The position numbers and the translations under genes are program-made. From Lichenostomus cassidix (Eukaryota; Chordata; Aves; Passeriformes; Meliphagidae), in assembly GCA_008360975.2 (NCBI GenBank), contig CM039196.1:2170001-2234000 (forward strand): DNA of 64,000 bases. Reading direction: 5' to 3'. This document shows positions 40,401 to 52,200 of the stretch, piece by piece. The notes under the pieces were generated by a model. That model made no database searches, was not told where the DNA came from, and worked only from the letters and a program-made list of their open reading frames with translations. The number at the start of each line of letters is the position of its first letter. Positions within the stretch are counted from its first letter, which is position 1.

Positions 40401-43400
40401 CTGCACAGACCTAGTTAATAAATATCCAAGCAGCCACTTATGCCACGTATTTTGATCAAGGTGGCCAATCATAAAGTTATTCCTATTCCACAATAAAGTT
40501 CTGCACTCCACAACAAATTAATTGCCGCTTCTATAACCTTGAATTTTAAAGTTTTACAAATTCCAGTACTTCAAAATAGTTTTTTCTCCAAGGACACTGG
40601 GAAATAATTTCCATTTACTGCTGGCAGACCTAAGCAGCAATTCTTTCAAATTACATGAAAAATACAAACAAAATAAACTGATCATTACAATGTTTACTCA
40701 CTGTATCTGGATCTTCCAGAGCCTTATCCAACTCTGCATAGGTAAGAAAGGGATAGCCTTTACAGACTCTCCACAGCATTTTTTCAAATGCTTCAATTTT
40801 TGCTATGTGAACTAACCCAGATATGAATCTATGGAAAAGGAAAAAGTGAAATATCAGATAAAATCCGCAAGAAAAAAAAAATTGAAATTCAGAGTACATC
40901 ATCACAATAATTTAATATCTGCCATGGCTAAGAAAGGAAGAATCACCCTGAACAGGAAGTAATTGGTATAGAAAATACCAGTTGGTATATAAAATTTTTA
41001 CCAGCAAAATAAACAGACTGCAGACGTGAGCACACATCTAACTGGTTATTTCTGGGATAGTGAGATTATTTATTTTTCCTTGGCAAGATACCCTCTCATA
41101 ACAATGACATAGACAACAGTATCCATTCAGCATTTAAAAGGCAACACGATTAATGTTACATTTACAACTGACCCTTCTAGGTGATTAAAACACTGTGTGT
41201 TTATCACAGAAAAAGTTTTTAAATAGTAGAAGGAAGTACTGATTTAGATTTTCCTTTACACATGTACTTGGTTTGATGAAAGCCTTGTGATAGCTTTTTT
41301 GGGTGGTGTCCTACTTATTTCTTCAAATAACCTTGTTTTGTTACAAAGGTATATTGGGGCCAGACTCCTGTCCTGTCTAAAACTGTTTGGCACATCTGAA
41401 ATCACTAGAGAGCATCTTTTAAAATAACAACCCATTTTTTACAGCCCCTCATCAAGCACTTTTGAAACAGCACATGCCATACCCACCCCAGCGAGGCACT
41501 CAGTCTGTGTGTGCGGTTGAAATCCACCAATGGCTCATTTTCCACAGATGGGAATTCATCAAAATTTGCAGGTAAATGGGATTCATACTAGCAAATAAAA
41601 AGAAAGAACATTCATAGCTTTCAGGGAAAAAAAAAAAAACCACCTCATTCCAATATTATTCTAAAGAAGTAAAGGTAATTAGGTAAATTGCTTAATTAAA
41701 AATATAAAACTCGTTTCAGTGTTCAATTCAGGCAACAGAGAGATCCTGGGATCTCAAGTGCACTGCTCTTAGCAATTATAATCAGTGCTGCAAGATTACA
41801 CTATAAATTTCTTAGCACAATTTATGCACCAAAATAACACAACTTCACCTTTATTTTCAAGCAATTCTACAGGGAGAATCACAAAGATCCTTCATATTCA
41901 TGGCTGCATTTTGCCACATATCTGAGCACAGCCTGGCACAAACAATAATGAACAATGTTCAGGGCTGCATAGCCTGACACCAACTCATGCACTGAACTAC
42001 AACAACGTGTAACAAAAATGCCACACAACAACAATCTCTGTCAAACACCCCAAGCAGTACCTCAGGTGTTCTCCTGACAAAATTCTGTGTGATCTGTAAC
42101 ATGTACTTGTATTCTGTCAGTTCAAGCAGGTTTTTCCTCAATTTTTCTTTGTTTTTAGTTACTTCCCTCAATTCTGTCTCCAGCTTCTGCAGCTGTTCCT
42201 AAGACACAGAGTAAAGGAAAGACACAGAATCAGTTACAGGATTTTGGAAAACAGAGTAGGATTCACTTTCAGCACATATTAATTTGACACAGTGATAGGA
42301 GTTTCCCATTTCTTAATTAACCAAAGCTCCACACGTTTTATCCCTCAGTCTGCCAAAGACTGCTTTGTATTGAGTACACTTGATCCTCCACTGGCATCTG
42401 TTCAGTCTGCTGTTCTGCCCTTAATTTGTGCCAAAATAATGCAGACCTGGAATTAGAACTGCAGATAGCACAGGGTGGAAGATACCCATTTATTCTTTTA
42501 ATAGAATTACAACAAAGCAGAATGTTATTCAAAATTATATCCCCCAAAAAACACCCCAATAACTTTAGTCATAAGTAATAAGATAGCAAGTCATTAAGCT
42601 TGAAATTAAGTTGCAAGACTTTGGCATCTGTTTCGTGGAAGTTACCTGGATTTCTAAAATGTGTTTCAGCAAGGGGGCAGGAGGAGCAACATCTCCTTCA
42701 GGAAGTGGAATATCAGCTTTTTTAATTTCTTGTACTAAATACCCTGGAGTGAGAAGAAAAACAATCAGAAAGGAAAGTGCATTGCCTTACACTTCCTAGA
42801 GTGCTGCATAGTTGACCTTCAGCAGTTCTTGATGGTGCTGATCACACTGCAGCATTAGGCCCTGGTTATTTTATTCATTCATTTTAACAACAGTGCACAC
42901 ACAGAAGTCTTCAAAAACAAAGAACTTAAAGAGTGGGGGAATAAAACACTCACTCTTCCTGCCTTGGAAGTCTGCAGAAGTAAGCAAACTTCAGAGGCTT
43001 CTCTTTCCCAACTAGTATTTTCTAAGAGGCTTTTAACGTTTCACAGAACCTCTTTGTTGCTGCACGATATAATTTTCTGCTAATCATGCAATTGTGTCAC
43101 TTTCTGCCAGAAAGAGACCTGCTGCTCACTGACCCATGTTTGGAATAGAAAGTGTTCAAATAAAGCGGCTTAAGCAACCTTGACAACAAATGCAACTCAC
43201 ACTGGGCAGGGAGATTGCCAAAATAGCTGCTGGGATGGTTTGGCATGACCAGCACATGCCTCTGGTGAGAGATTCCAATGAAAGGAATCCTTCAATTGTA
43301 ATTTTGCCTCAGGATACACTGAAGAAATCTGCATCTTGGCTGTAATGCTCTGCATACCCTTCTCTATTCATTAACTACCATGAGAACACAATTATTAATA

Positions 43401-45306
43401 ACTTGAGTTGTTTTTGATGGTGCTTGGAAAATCAACAGTATTGAGTTACACAACGTGAAAAAACAGGGAATGTCTTACAGTCAAGGAAATATCCACAGTA
43501 AAGTTTCTGTTTTCCTAGCAGAGTTTTAAGCAGTCAACACTGAAATGACCTCAACTATTTATCAGCAAAAAAATCCAAAAAACTACATGAAGACTCTACA
43601 TATAAGTGTATAGATATGTATTTTTTCATAGCCATGAAAATTTTATATGCTACTGCATTCAGGTCACACAAGACTGGGAAGGTTAAAAAACCAGTGAAGC
43701 TGAAAGCTTCACAGTAGTGCCACTCCAGTAATGCCACAGGTGAGAAAAGGCAGACATGAAAATAAAGCTCACCAAGTATTCTTTCCATCTCTTCACATTT
43801 CTTCACTTCATTCACATATTTTCTCTGAAATACACTTACATTTGGGTTAAGCTGAAGGAGAAGGACAAAATGCTCATTAAGGATTTGAAATAGTAACCAC
43901 CCCTAAAAAACCACAGCTGTTCCTGCAACTTCCTGGAGACAATTTGCATTAACTCTGTGCTCTAAGTGCTTTTCAGCAGAGAAGGCACAAAAACCTAAAA
44001 AGATTACAAAGTCTTCAAATAGCAGAGTTGGTTTTATTAAAGCAGAATTATTCACGCCATTGGCTAGTTTTAATCAAACAACAAAATAACATGGTTACTG
44101 GAGAACCCATTCCTAATCTTATTTCTACAGTTTTAAAATATTGTTTAACAACTTCAAATTAACAAACCTTTCTACAAATTTGTTGTGATGCATTTTCACA
44201 GAGTATTTGAAATATTAAATTTTACATATATCCCCATAATATGAGTGTGCAATACCTCTGATTACCTATCTAGCTATTCAATCAGAACCACTAATGCATT
44301 ATTTCTACAGTAAATGGTGTATCAGGTAACTGGAATGACATGAAAATGTTAAACATACACTCATGTTAAACATACATTCATGTAATAAAATTTTTACAGA
44401 TCTGCCTCCTCCTCCTCCCTGCCATATTTACTAGCTAGCTGTTAATTTAAGTCTTCCCAGCTTTCCCTGCAAATATTGTGCAAGCTACATTTCTAATGTA
44501 TATTTGGAAGACATTCCAAAGTCTCAGTCATCAAGCAAAGACCATATAATTATGATGAGACAGTGCAAACACAAGACTAATTAATGCCCAGCCCAACTTT
44601 GTGTTAGGCAGGCAGGCAGTTTCCTCCAAAGTGAACTGCCCCTGCAGGAACAGGAACCTGGGATAAATAAACCTACAGAGCAGGTGTTGGGTCTGTCAGT
44701 GGGGTGGATGTATCACACACACTCAGACTGAAGGCAGTGTGGCTGCAGGTGGGTCAGGGGCTCTCCCCATGGGATCCTGCCGCAAATAACCCCAAATTTA
44801 AGCTACTTGTACGGCAAAGGTGGGATGCAGCCACCCCAAAGCATCCCTCCCGAGTGTCGGGCAGGCCGGGGCTCCACACTGCCTTCCTATCCCTCATCCC
44901 ACCCACCTGGAGGGTGTCACCTGCTCTGCGTGACCCTGCCTTGGCAGGGGGTGGGACTGGATGATCTCCAGAGATCCCTTCCATCCCTAACAATTCTGTG
45001 ATCCTGCTTTCAGGTGAATGCCGCACAGGGACGGCCCATCCACCTGCCCCTCGGAGCCGGGCAAAGACCGCAATGGAAGCAGTTTCCATCGCCCCATCGG
45101 GGCCAAACCCACACCGTGCTGCCGGCAGCCCCGGGCCGGCTCGGCCCGCAGGCTCCCCGAACCCCCCGGAGAGCCCCGGCGGTACTCACGTCTCGGAACT
45201 CGGCCAGGCCGCGCTCGCCCACCTCGCTGAGGCACTCGTAGGCCGAGCCGCTCTGCAGGAAGAGCTGCGCCAGGCACACGGGCTCGCCGCGGAACAGCGC
45301 GCCCAT
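31407..45306 (-). CDS. ATP6V0A2: V-type proton ATPase 116-kDa subunit a, isoform 2
   Basis: This is the membrane subunit of the V-ATPase Vo sector that forms the proton half-channels; isoform a2 acts mainly in Golgi and endosomes. Twenty exons join to 2,553 nt (850 aa; human about 856): 45190-45306, 43773-43851, 42646-42743, 42061-42198, 41487-41587, 40702-40828, 39918-40000, 39483-39576, 38954-39166, 38482-38632, 37613-37752, 36722-36879, 35690-35780, 35279-35397, 34624-34834, 34379-34498, 33756-33875, 32971-33088, 32381-32552, 31407-31509. The start is [20 protein letters not shown] and the N-terminal cytosolic half includes ADIPLPEG. Membrane segments include [34 protein letters not shown] carries the Arg essential for proton transfer. 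TAG is at 31407-31409. Isoform a2 is preferred over a1, a3 and a4 from the N-terminal sequence and the neighbours. All phases agree. Confidence 0.97.
34020..34292 (+). mobile_element. CR1 LINE 3' tail fragment (ATP6V0A2 intron 16)
   Basis: The plus strand runs from GTGATAGGACAAGGAGTAGT through AGAATTTCTTTCCTGTGATGG and GGAAGTGTCCAAGGCCAGGC to GGGTGGGACTGGATAATCTT, ending near ATCTATGAAATAT. This is the classic 3' end of a bird CR1 in sense orientation to the plus strand. It is antisense to ATP6V0A2 and lies between exons 16 and 17. Confidence 0.92.
36559..36576. repeat. (CA)n microsatellite
   Basis: A run of eight to nine CA dinucleotides lies in the ATP6V0A2 intron between exons 12 and 13, about 145 bp below exon 12. 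Confidence 0.85.
43852..45189 (-). other. ATP6V0A2 intron 1
   Basis: This 1.3-kb intron is the longest in the gene. It contains a short CR1 tail at 44930-45005, and its right end enters the promoter CpG island. No other element was recognised. Confidence 0.7.
44930..45005 (+). mobile_element. CR1 LINE 3' tail fragment (ATP6V0A2 intron 1)
   Basis: The plus strand reads CCTTGGCAGGGGGTGGGACT, then GGATGATCTCCAGAGATCCC, TTCCATCCCTAAC and ATTCTGTGATCCTG. These are the last bases of a CR1 including the ATTCTGTGAT terminal repeat unit. The fragment is very short (5'-truncated) and may extend somewhat to the left. Confidence 0.85.
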
Positions 45307-45490
45307 GGCGGCACGGCCGGGCTCGGGGGCTCAGCGCGGCGGGCGGGCGGAGCAGGGCCCGGCGGCGGCCATGGCGGGGCGGAGCGGCAGCGGCAGCGCC
45401 TTCCGGGGCGGGGAACGGGCGGGGAGCGCGGCCGCAACCGGCGCGGCTCGGGGTGCCGGGGAGCTGCCGGGAGCGCAACCGGCGCGCTGG
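45020..45490. promoter_or_regulatory. CpG-rich promoter and first exon of ATP6V0A2
   Basis: The sequence is GC-rich with dense CpG and surrounds the ATP6V0A2 start codon at 45306. No TATA box or X-box was seen, which is typical of a housekeeping promoter. The transcription start cannot be placed from sequence alone. TCTN2 ends about 0.7 kb to the right, so the two genes are arranged head to tail. Confidence 0.7.
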
Positions 45491-45526
45491 TAGCCGTGGG
45501 ATCCCCGCTAAGAGGCAGAAATGCAG

Positions 45527-46015
45527 GGCTGAGAGAGTATAATGGAATTACAGAAGATGCTGAGCCGGAAGGGACTGAAAGGATCAGCGAGTCACCATCC
45601 CCCGGAGCCACACCGGGTGGAATGGAATGGACCTGAATAGCACCCAGTCCAACCCTTTCTGCCGTGGGCAGGGGCAAATCCCATTAGCTCTGCTTTGAAC
45701 ACTGCCAGGCTTGAGGCATCCACAACCTCCTTGGACAACTTGTTCCAGTGTCTCACCACCCCCACAGTAAAAAATGTCTTCCTAATATCTAACCTCGATT
45801 TTCCTTCTTTCAATTTGTACCCGTTACTTCTTACCCTGTTCTACAGTTCCTAGAGTCCCTTTCTGGCTTCCCTGTAGTCCCTTCAGATATTGCAAGGCTG
45901 CCAAGAGGTCTCCAGACAACCTTCTCTTTTCCAGGCTGAACAGCCCAAACTTTCTCATCCTGTCTCCATAGCAGAGCTGCTCCAGTCCTCTCCTTAACTC
46001 TGTGGTCTATCTGAA
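45527..46015 (-). mobile_element. CR1 LINE fragment between TCTN2 and ATP6V0A2
   Basis: The complement of a CR1 3' region runs from ATAATGGAATTACAGAAGAT through CCTTGGACAACTTGTTCCAG and GTCTTCCTAATATCTAACCT to CCAGGCTGAACAGCCCAAAC and AGAGCTGCTCCAGTCCTCTC. It is about 490 bp and the largest CR1 copy in the window. It fills most of the gap between the TCTN2 polyadenylation signal and the ATP6V0A2 promoter. The open frame at 45592-45813 is part of this element. Confidence 0.93.
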
Positions 46016-46140
46016 CCACAAGAAAATCCCAAATGTTGTGTTTCATCAACTAAGGACAATGAGTAGATGTTCAAGAGACCCTTTTGAAGTCAACTCTGCA
46101 CTTTGCTACTCCAAACACAGAGTATAGAGTTTAAAAATAA

Positions 46141-46146
46141 TTTATT
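46141..46146 (-). terminator. Candidate TCTN2 polyadenylation signal
   Basis: AATAAA on the minus strand lies 119 bp after the TCTN2 stop codon, implying a short 3' UTR. The CR1 fragment begins about 125 bp further downstream. Confidence 0.55.
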
Positions 46147-46264
46147 ACTTTTTGTTTTAAATAACTGGCATTTTCTGTATGCTGTAAAAGCACTGATTTT
46201 ATGTATCTTTAAATGTTGATATAAATTGTCTACAAAATCCAAGAATATTTCTCCATAATTTTAT

Positions 46265-49200
46265 CTATCTCCTCCATAATTTAGAAAACCAAGGATTACT
46301 CATAATTGCTGCAAGTAAGACAAGAAATGCCAAAAACAGGCCTTTAGCAAGACACTGGGAATATGGTTCTCCTGAAAAAAAAAAAGAAAAAAAAGTATAT
46401 GAGAACCAAATTTTAGTTTAGACAACAACACAAAGATACAGTACATATTAAAGTGTATGCAAAGACTGAATAAATAATGCAGCACAAAGCAAGGAAATGA
46501 GATACTTCATACTTATAAAACTTCATACTTTGTAATACTTTAGACCCTGAAGTTGTGCAGAAAATAAGCACAGGCAGCTCCTCTGTCCATGCAACTCCCA
46601 GAAGAGAGCCCAAGTGCCTTGATGCCCTTCAAAGTGCCAGTCATTTAATCTACAGTCTCCCACAAAACATAATCCACCACAATTTTACACAGAGAAAATT
46701 TTAAAATTAACTGTCTTAACAATATGGCAAATTTTTATTGGCAAAGTGAAAAACAAAGTCTTCCTCCACCCTTCAAGGGCAATGACACACTCTGACAATG
46801 CTACAGTTACAGAACAATATCATAAAGCCACATATTCTCCTTTGCCTTAGCCAGCATACCTCGCTCCAAACTCCACAGGGGAGTGAAAAATAATCTCTCT
46901 CTGCCAAATTTATACTCACAAAATTTCAAGCTTGTCCAGAAGGTACTTCTAGTAATTATTTTTTTCCATTAGACTAAGTAAGAAATTAATGCATTGTCAA
47001 GGAAACAATTAAACAGACTTTTTGGACCATGCTTTCTAAAGAAGAAAATGTAATTCCCCCCCACAAAGCATTCTTTCAGACTGAACTCTTCACATCTAAT
47101 TATGTTTCAAAAATTGTGGCCTTTTATGTTTTTTTGGGATCCCACATTGTTTATTATTTTACCTGTGTAAAACCGTGTCAATGGATAAAGGAGTTGTGGC
47201 CAGCACACATCATTTTGATTGCAGTCAAACTCTGCATAAATCTTCTGATATCTGCAAGAAACCTTTTGGTCAAGGCTATTCCCATTACATCTGCTGAACA
47301 TAATGGGAGGTTATCAATGTTTTTCCCAAAATTACCTCGTCACTGGAGGGGGTGGCTGAGCTGGGACTTCAATGAACTGAACAGAAGCTGTGATGGGAAG
47401 AACACTGAAGGTGTTTTTGCAGCCAATCCCACACTGGAACTGCCATAAGACTGTTGAGTAACTGTAACAAAAAGCACAACTATTGCTTGAGGGCTGTAAA
47501 TGGAAGTTTAGAGCCTAAACACAAGCATGAAAGGATAAAATACACAGTATTTATGAGGAGGTTGATAATCCCTGGATTTTCCACACCATACAAGGGGAGA
47601 ACTTGCACAATCCGGAAATAAGGTAAAACGGAACAGAATCCCATTTATTAGATGGGGATTGACTTGGTGGAGGTGGGGGGGAAGTGTTTGCAAAGTGAAA
47701 ATTCCTTGCTACAGGAAAGAATAAAGCATTTAGCACAGCCCCCAAGAGCTCTGCAATGGGGTGAACCAGAATACAGGACAATCCTGTTGTTTCCACCACG
47801 TGACTCCTGATGGGAAGCCCTGTGTATGCTGGCTACTAGCAGCATCATATGTTTTATTTATTATTTCAGTGAAGTATAAAGATTATCTGCTTTTAATCAT
47901 TAATTCTTTCTTTGATTTTCATTTCAGAGGCAGAAAGGCTAACCTGGTTGTGATCAAAGAAATTTGGGTTGAAAGAATATAAAGGCATGTAAAAAATCTG
48001 AAGCGACAAAACCCACCCTTTTTGTTTGTAAATTTTAAATCGGGATATGTTAGATAAGCAAGGCTCAAAATGAAGCATTTATTTGTCAGATAGCCAGAGA
48101 TACAACTCACTCTACCTGATCTGCACAGCAAGAATCTGCTGCTGGGGAATCCCTTGCACTGCTCCCACTGTAGCAAAGATTATGCGAATATTCAGGTTTG
48201 CAGGAATATCTGGACAAATGCCTTTTAAGCCTCCAGTGCTCACATTGGTATCAGAATTAGATGGATCAAGACCTGTGGAGGAGAACAGAGGTATTTAAAT
48301 ATAAATATTATGGAAAACATTATAATTCCATCATTAGATTACTGTTATAGCCTGGTGAAATGCTGGTAACTGTCACACAGGAGCACACTAAAAATGTTTC
48401 TCTATATAAAAAACACCTAAAAAAGTAATTTATCAATGGATAAATACCATGTCATATATGTACAGGCTGGCAGTAAAATATGCAGTATCCACAGATAAAC
48501 TGAATTATGTCCTGTGTGTACACATATATGGATGGATGGATCCAGACACATGTCCCAGTAACTTCAGACATTTGAAATTACATTTTGGGTTTATTTTGAG
48601 ATGCTTTATTCATTTTATGGGCATATTTAGACCATAAAGAGCAACACAAGCCTCACTTACGTATAATTTCCACCCAGTCATTTAGGTCACTGTAATTGGA
48701 ATTGTCCCTCTTTCCAATGTGAGTAGCTTGTACTAATGCATTCAATTTCTCAGTTACATTTCCTCTGCAAAAAAAGAATGTAACCACACAGATGTAACAA
48801 TCAACAAGAAGGATGCAGCAGGGAGAAACAATTCAGCTTATGTAACTCACCTTAAAAGGCTGCAATCTTCATTAATATCAACTTCCAGAATGCACCCAGA
48901 GTATGAGTCTACTCCAAATAAAACAGGTCTGTAAGCTGCTGATTCACATAAACCTCTGCCAGCTGTGAAATGAAAACATCTTACTTGAGCTTTCCTATTA
49001 TCCACCGTTGGATCTCTAGCTTTCCATTTTGTGCAAAGCATCAAACATTAGAATGCAAACTCAACATGGTATAGTTCAAAACATATACAAGTCCATTAAA
49101 TTTTCCAAGAAAGCATAAGAGGTTTTCTCACTGACCTTTGAAAGTTTGGGAAAGAAATGCAAAATCTGGCACAGATTTTTAACTAAAATATGTTTCAAAA

Positions 49201-52200
49201 AAATCCAAACCCCAAACAAAGCTCCAACATTTTAGTATTAACTGCAGTTGAAGTTGCAACCTCACAAGCCAGTACCTGGCTGCCAAATGTTTAGGCTTCC
49301 AAGAGGATCAGAAGCATTCATATTTGCTGCTCTCACTGGTTTTCCAGCTTGATACCCTAAACACAGAAGGTTAAATCATGAACATTGTAGAAGAATCTAT
49401 AAGCATTAGCATTGTTTTAAGAGTAAATGTCATCAATCTTGAAGTAAATGACAAGACATTTCCATTACAGTGGGAATGGCCTCACTTTAAATAATCAATA
49501 TCTATGCAACAAAAGCCTAAGCAATCACTGCTATTGGCAGTGCAGTAAGACAGGAAGGTAAAAGCTGGCAACATAAAGAAGTACAAAAGAAATATAAAAT
49601 GTAATCACTGATAATAATCTGTACAGTACAATTTTTTTTTTTTTACTTTTAATAGGAAAAATGAAGTATTAATACCTGGATTCTCAAACAGTTCTTCTCC
49701 ATTAGTACTCTTTAAACTTAGAAATTCGACTGTGAATCTCTGTGTCAGTATTTCTGGTAAAAGAAAAAGGTATGACTTTAAGTAAATTAGCAAAATGTGT
49801 GTTGTATGTAGGACACAAACTTCTGTCTTTCATTAGTGACAGAAGATTCAAGTTAATACAAATTAATGGAGATCAGCCCCATACTTTTCTTTCTAGAGTC
49901 CAAGGGAAATTATTTTTAAGAAGAATAAGTAAATAAGAGATTCTATCACAGAATTTTCATGCTGAAAAAAAAAGTATATCAAATATCATAAAAGAAATGT
50001 CATGATACCTCCATCACATAAGCTTCCGAGGAAGACAGTGACATTTACTTGCTCAATGTTCTTGTCTTTCCAAATGAATTTATAATGTTCTGCAAAAGTT
50101 ACATTTTGACACAGAACCTCAGCAGTATGAAGACTTTCTGGCAGAAGAAAAAAAGAGAAAAGGTCATAATGAAAAGCATTCTAATTAGAAAGCTCTGCTA
50201 CTGCAGCTGAGAAAGAACACATTAAAACCCTGGCAAAAATTCTGGAAATTACAACATTCATCTTTTTGAGAATTTATTTTACTGTTTAAATGTGCAATGG
50301 TGCAATCCCCCATGTATGCAAGACAAGGAACCTGATTTCCTGACCAGCTGTAATGAACTGGAGTAAATCAAGTACCTCCTGCTTTGCAGGAAGCCAGTTT
50401 ACTTTTTCAGTGCTAGATAACATACAAGACTCCTCCTAAGAACTGCAGCAGGTAAACATCTTAGACATCAAAATAATCTATTTCATATACAATCCAGGTT
50501 AAGTAAGAAAAAATTAATTAAATGGAAGAGACATACCACTTTCAGTGATGAATTTACCCCTGTTAGTGATGGCTCTATAGACAACATTTTGCTGGATGAA
50601 GTCTGAGAATGAAAAACAAATAAAGACTTGTTTTCATATCCAAGGTGAAATCCTTGTTGTTATGAAAATTGAGTATAAAATTATTTAGAAAATTAATTTT
50701 GGTAAAGGCCCAGACTGTTTGTGTATTTTGAAGGCATAGCTAATTATCTGTGGGTCTTACAGAGGTAATACAGACTAACAAAATTAGACAATTATGGAGC
50801 ATAAAACATCTTCATGCTGACATGCTAATACTCACATTATCTCAAACTCCAGAATAACTCATGAATAAGTACATACTTTTGTAATAGAGAGAGCAACAAC
50901 TTCTATCTCTAAAATGCTAATGCTGCACCCTCCTGACAGAAAAAGGGCTCTGCAACAGTCTGAAAATGGGAAGTGGGAGTGATGCTGTTTAGAACCATTA
51001 GGAGTCACCAGGAACAGGTAAATGGGAAACAAAGGCCAATCCCACTATTTCTTACCTCCTAAATCTTGGGAAGTAGTGGGACACTTGCTAGAAGGTCATG
51101 AGAAACAGGAACAGAACATTTCCAAGTGCTGAACTACGGCCACCAGGTAACACAGATGTTACATTTAGCTACTGCAGCAACAGCCCTTGGGTTTGTTCTG
51201 TTCCAGCAGCTCTGAGACACATGAAACACATTCCTGCTTGGATTCCTGCAGCATACCTGCACTGCCAGTGTTTATCCTCACATCGTGGGGCAGGCCTTCC
51301 TTGTAAGACTCCAGACTGGTCAGGCACTTGACATCAAAGTTGTGGAGATATGCTACAGGAGCATTCCCAACACACTGTCCGGCCATGGATTGCTGCAGGT
51401 GGGTGACAGAAATGAGGCTTTTCTAGCCCCTTGCTTTTTATTTGAAGATTATTTGTTAGTGAAATGTCACATGTGTGCACTACAGCCACACATAACACTT
51501 TGATAAGGGAAATATCTGATGTTATCCAAAACTCGCAGTCTACAGCAAAAGAGAGGTTAACATTTTAAAAGCACAGCTTTAAAAGTAGTTTCAATGTACA
51601 CTATGACTTCATCTTCATTTGTAAACTTGTATGTGTCTCCAAAATGCATTACCTTTTGGGAGGATGGGCAAGGGGATGAGGGAGGATAATGTTTACTTTT
51701 AATAATGATGTTGTGGTTTTGTTTGAGGTTTTTTGGGAAAAATACACGCCACCACTTCCCAACACCAAGTTGCTGGAATTGGATGCAAAGCCACAAGGAG
51801 TGTGATGTAGGGAGTTTCAAACAAACCAAGAGGAATCAAAAGCTCATAAACACAAAGTGGTTACCTGAGGAACAGTAAAATACTCATCTTCTTCTGTTAT
51901 TATTGGATCTCCTTCTCTGTAACCAGTGAAAGGTTTCCCAGGAGAAGTTTGTAGAGGGATCTTAAATGAAGGAACTTTGGGCGTAGAACTGCAAACAAGT
52001 TTAAAAATTAAACAGTGCTTTTCTCTTCACCTCACAAAAATAATTACATTTGCTTTCATGTCCCCTGTTCTCATATAGTACCAATGACATTTCTCCATTT
52101 GCATTTAAAGTTCACACCCTAAAATCCTAATTTCAAAGTAACTTTCATTATAAAGACAGGTTATGTTTTTGGTTGCATAATGAGTGCATTGAGAAAATAA

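Noticed and set aside
44998..45677. Several long frames on both strands around ATP6V0A2 exon 1
   Set aside because: They are high-GC shadow frames across a CpG island. Only the frame starting at 45306 on the minus strand splices into the V-ATPase protein.
45592..45813. 73-codon minus-strand frame (KTFFTVGVVRHWNKLSKEVV)
   Set aside because: It is part of the CR1 3' region, not a host gene.
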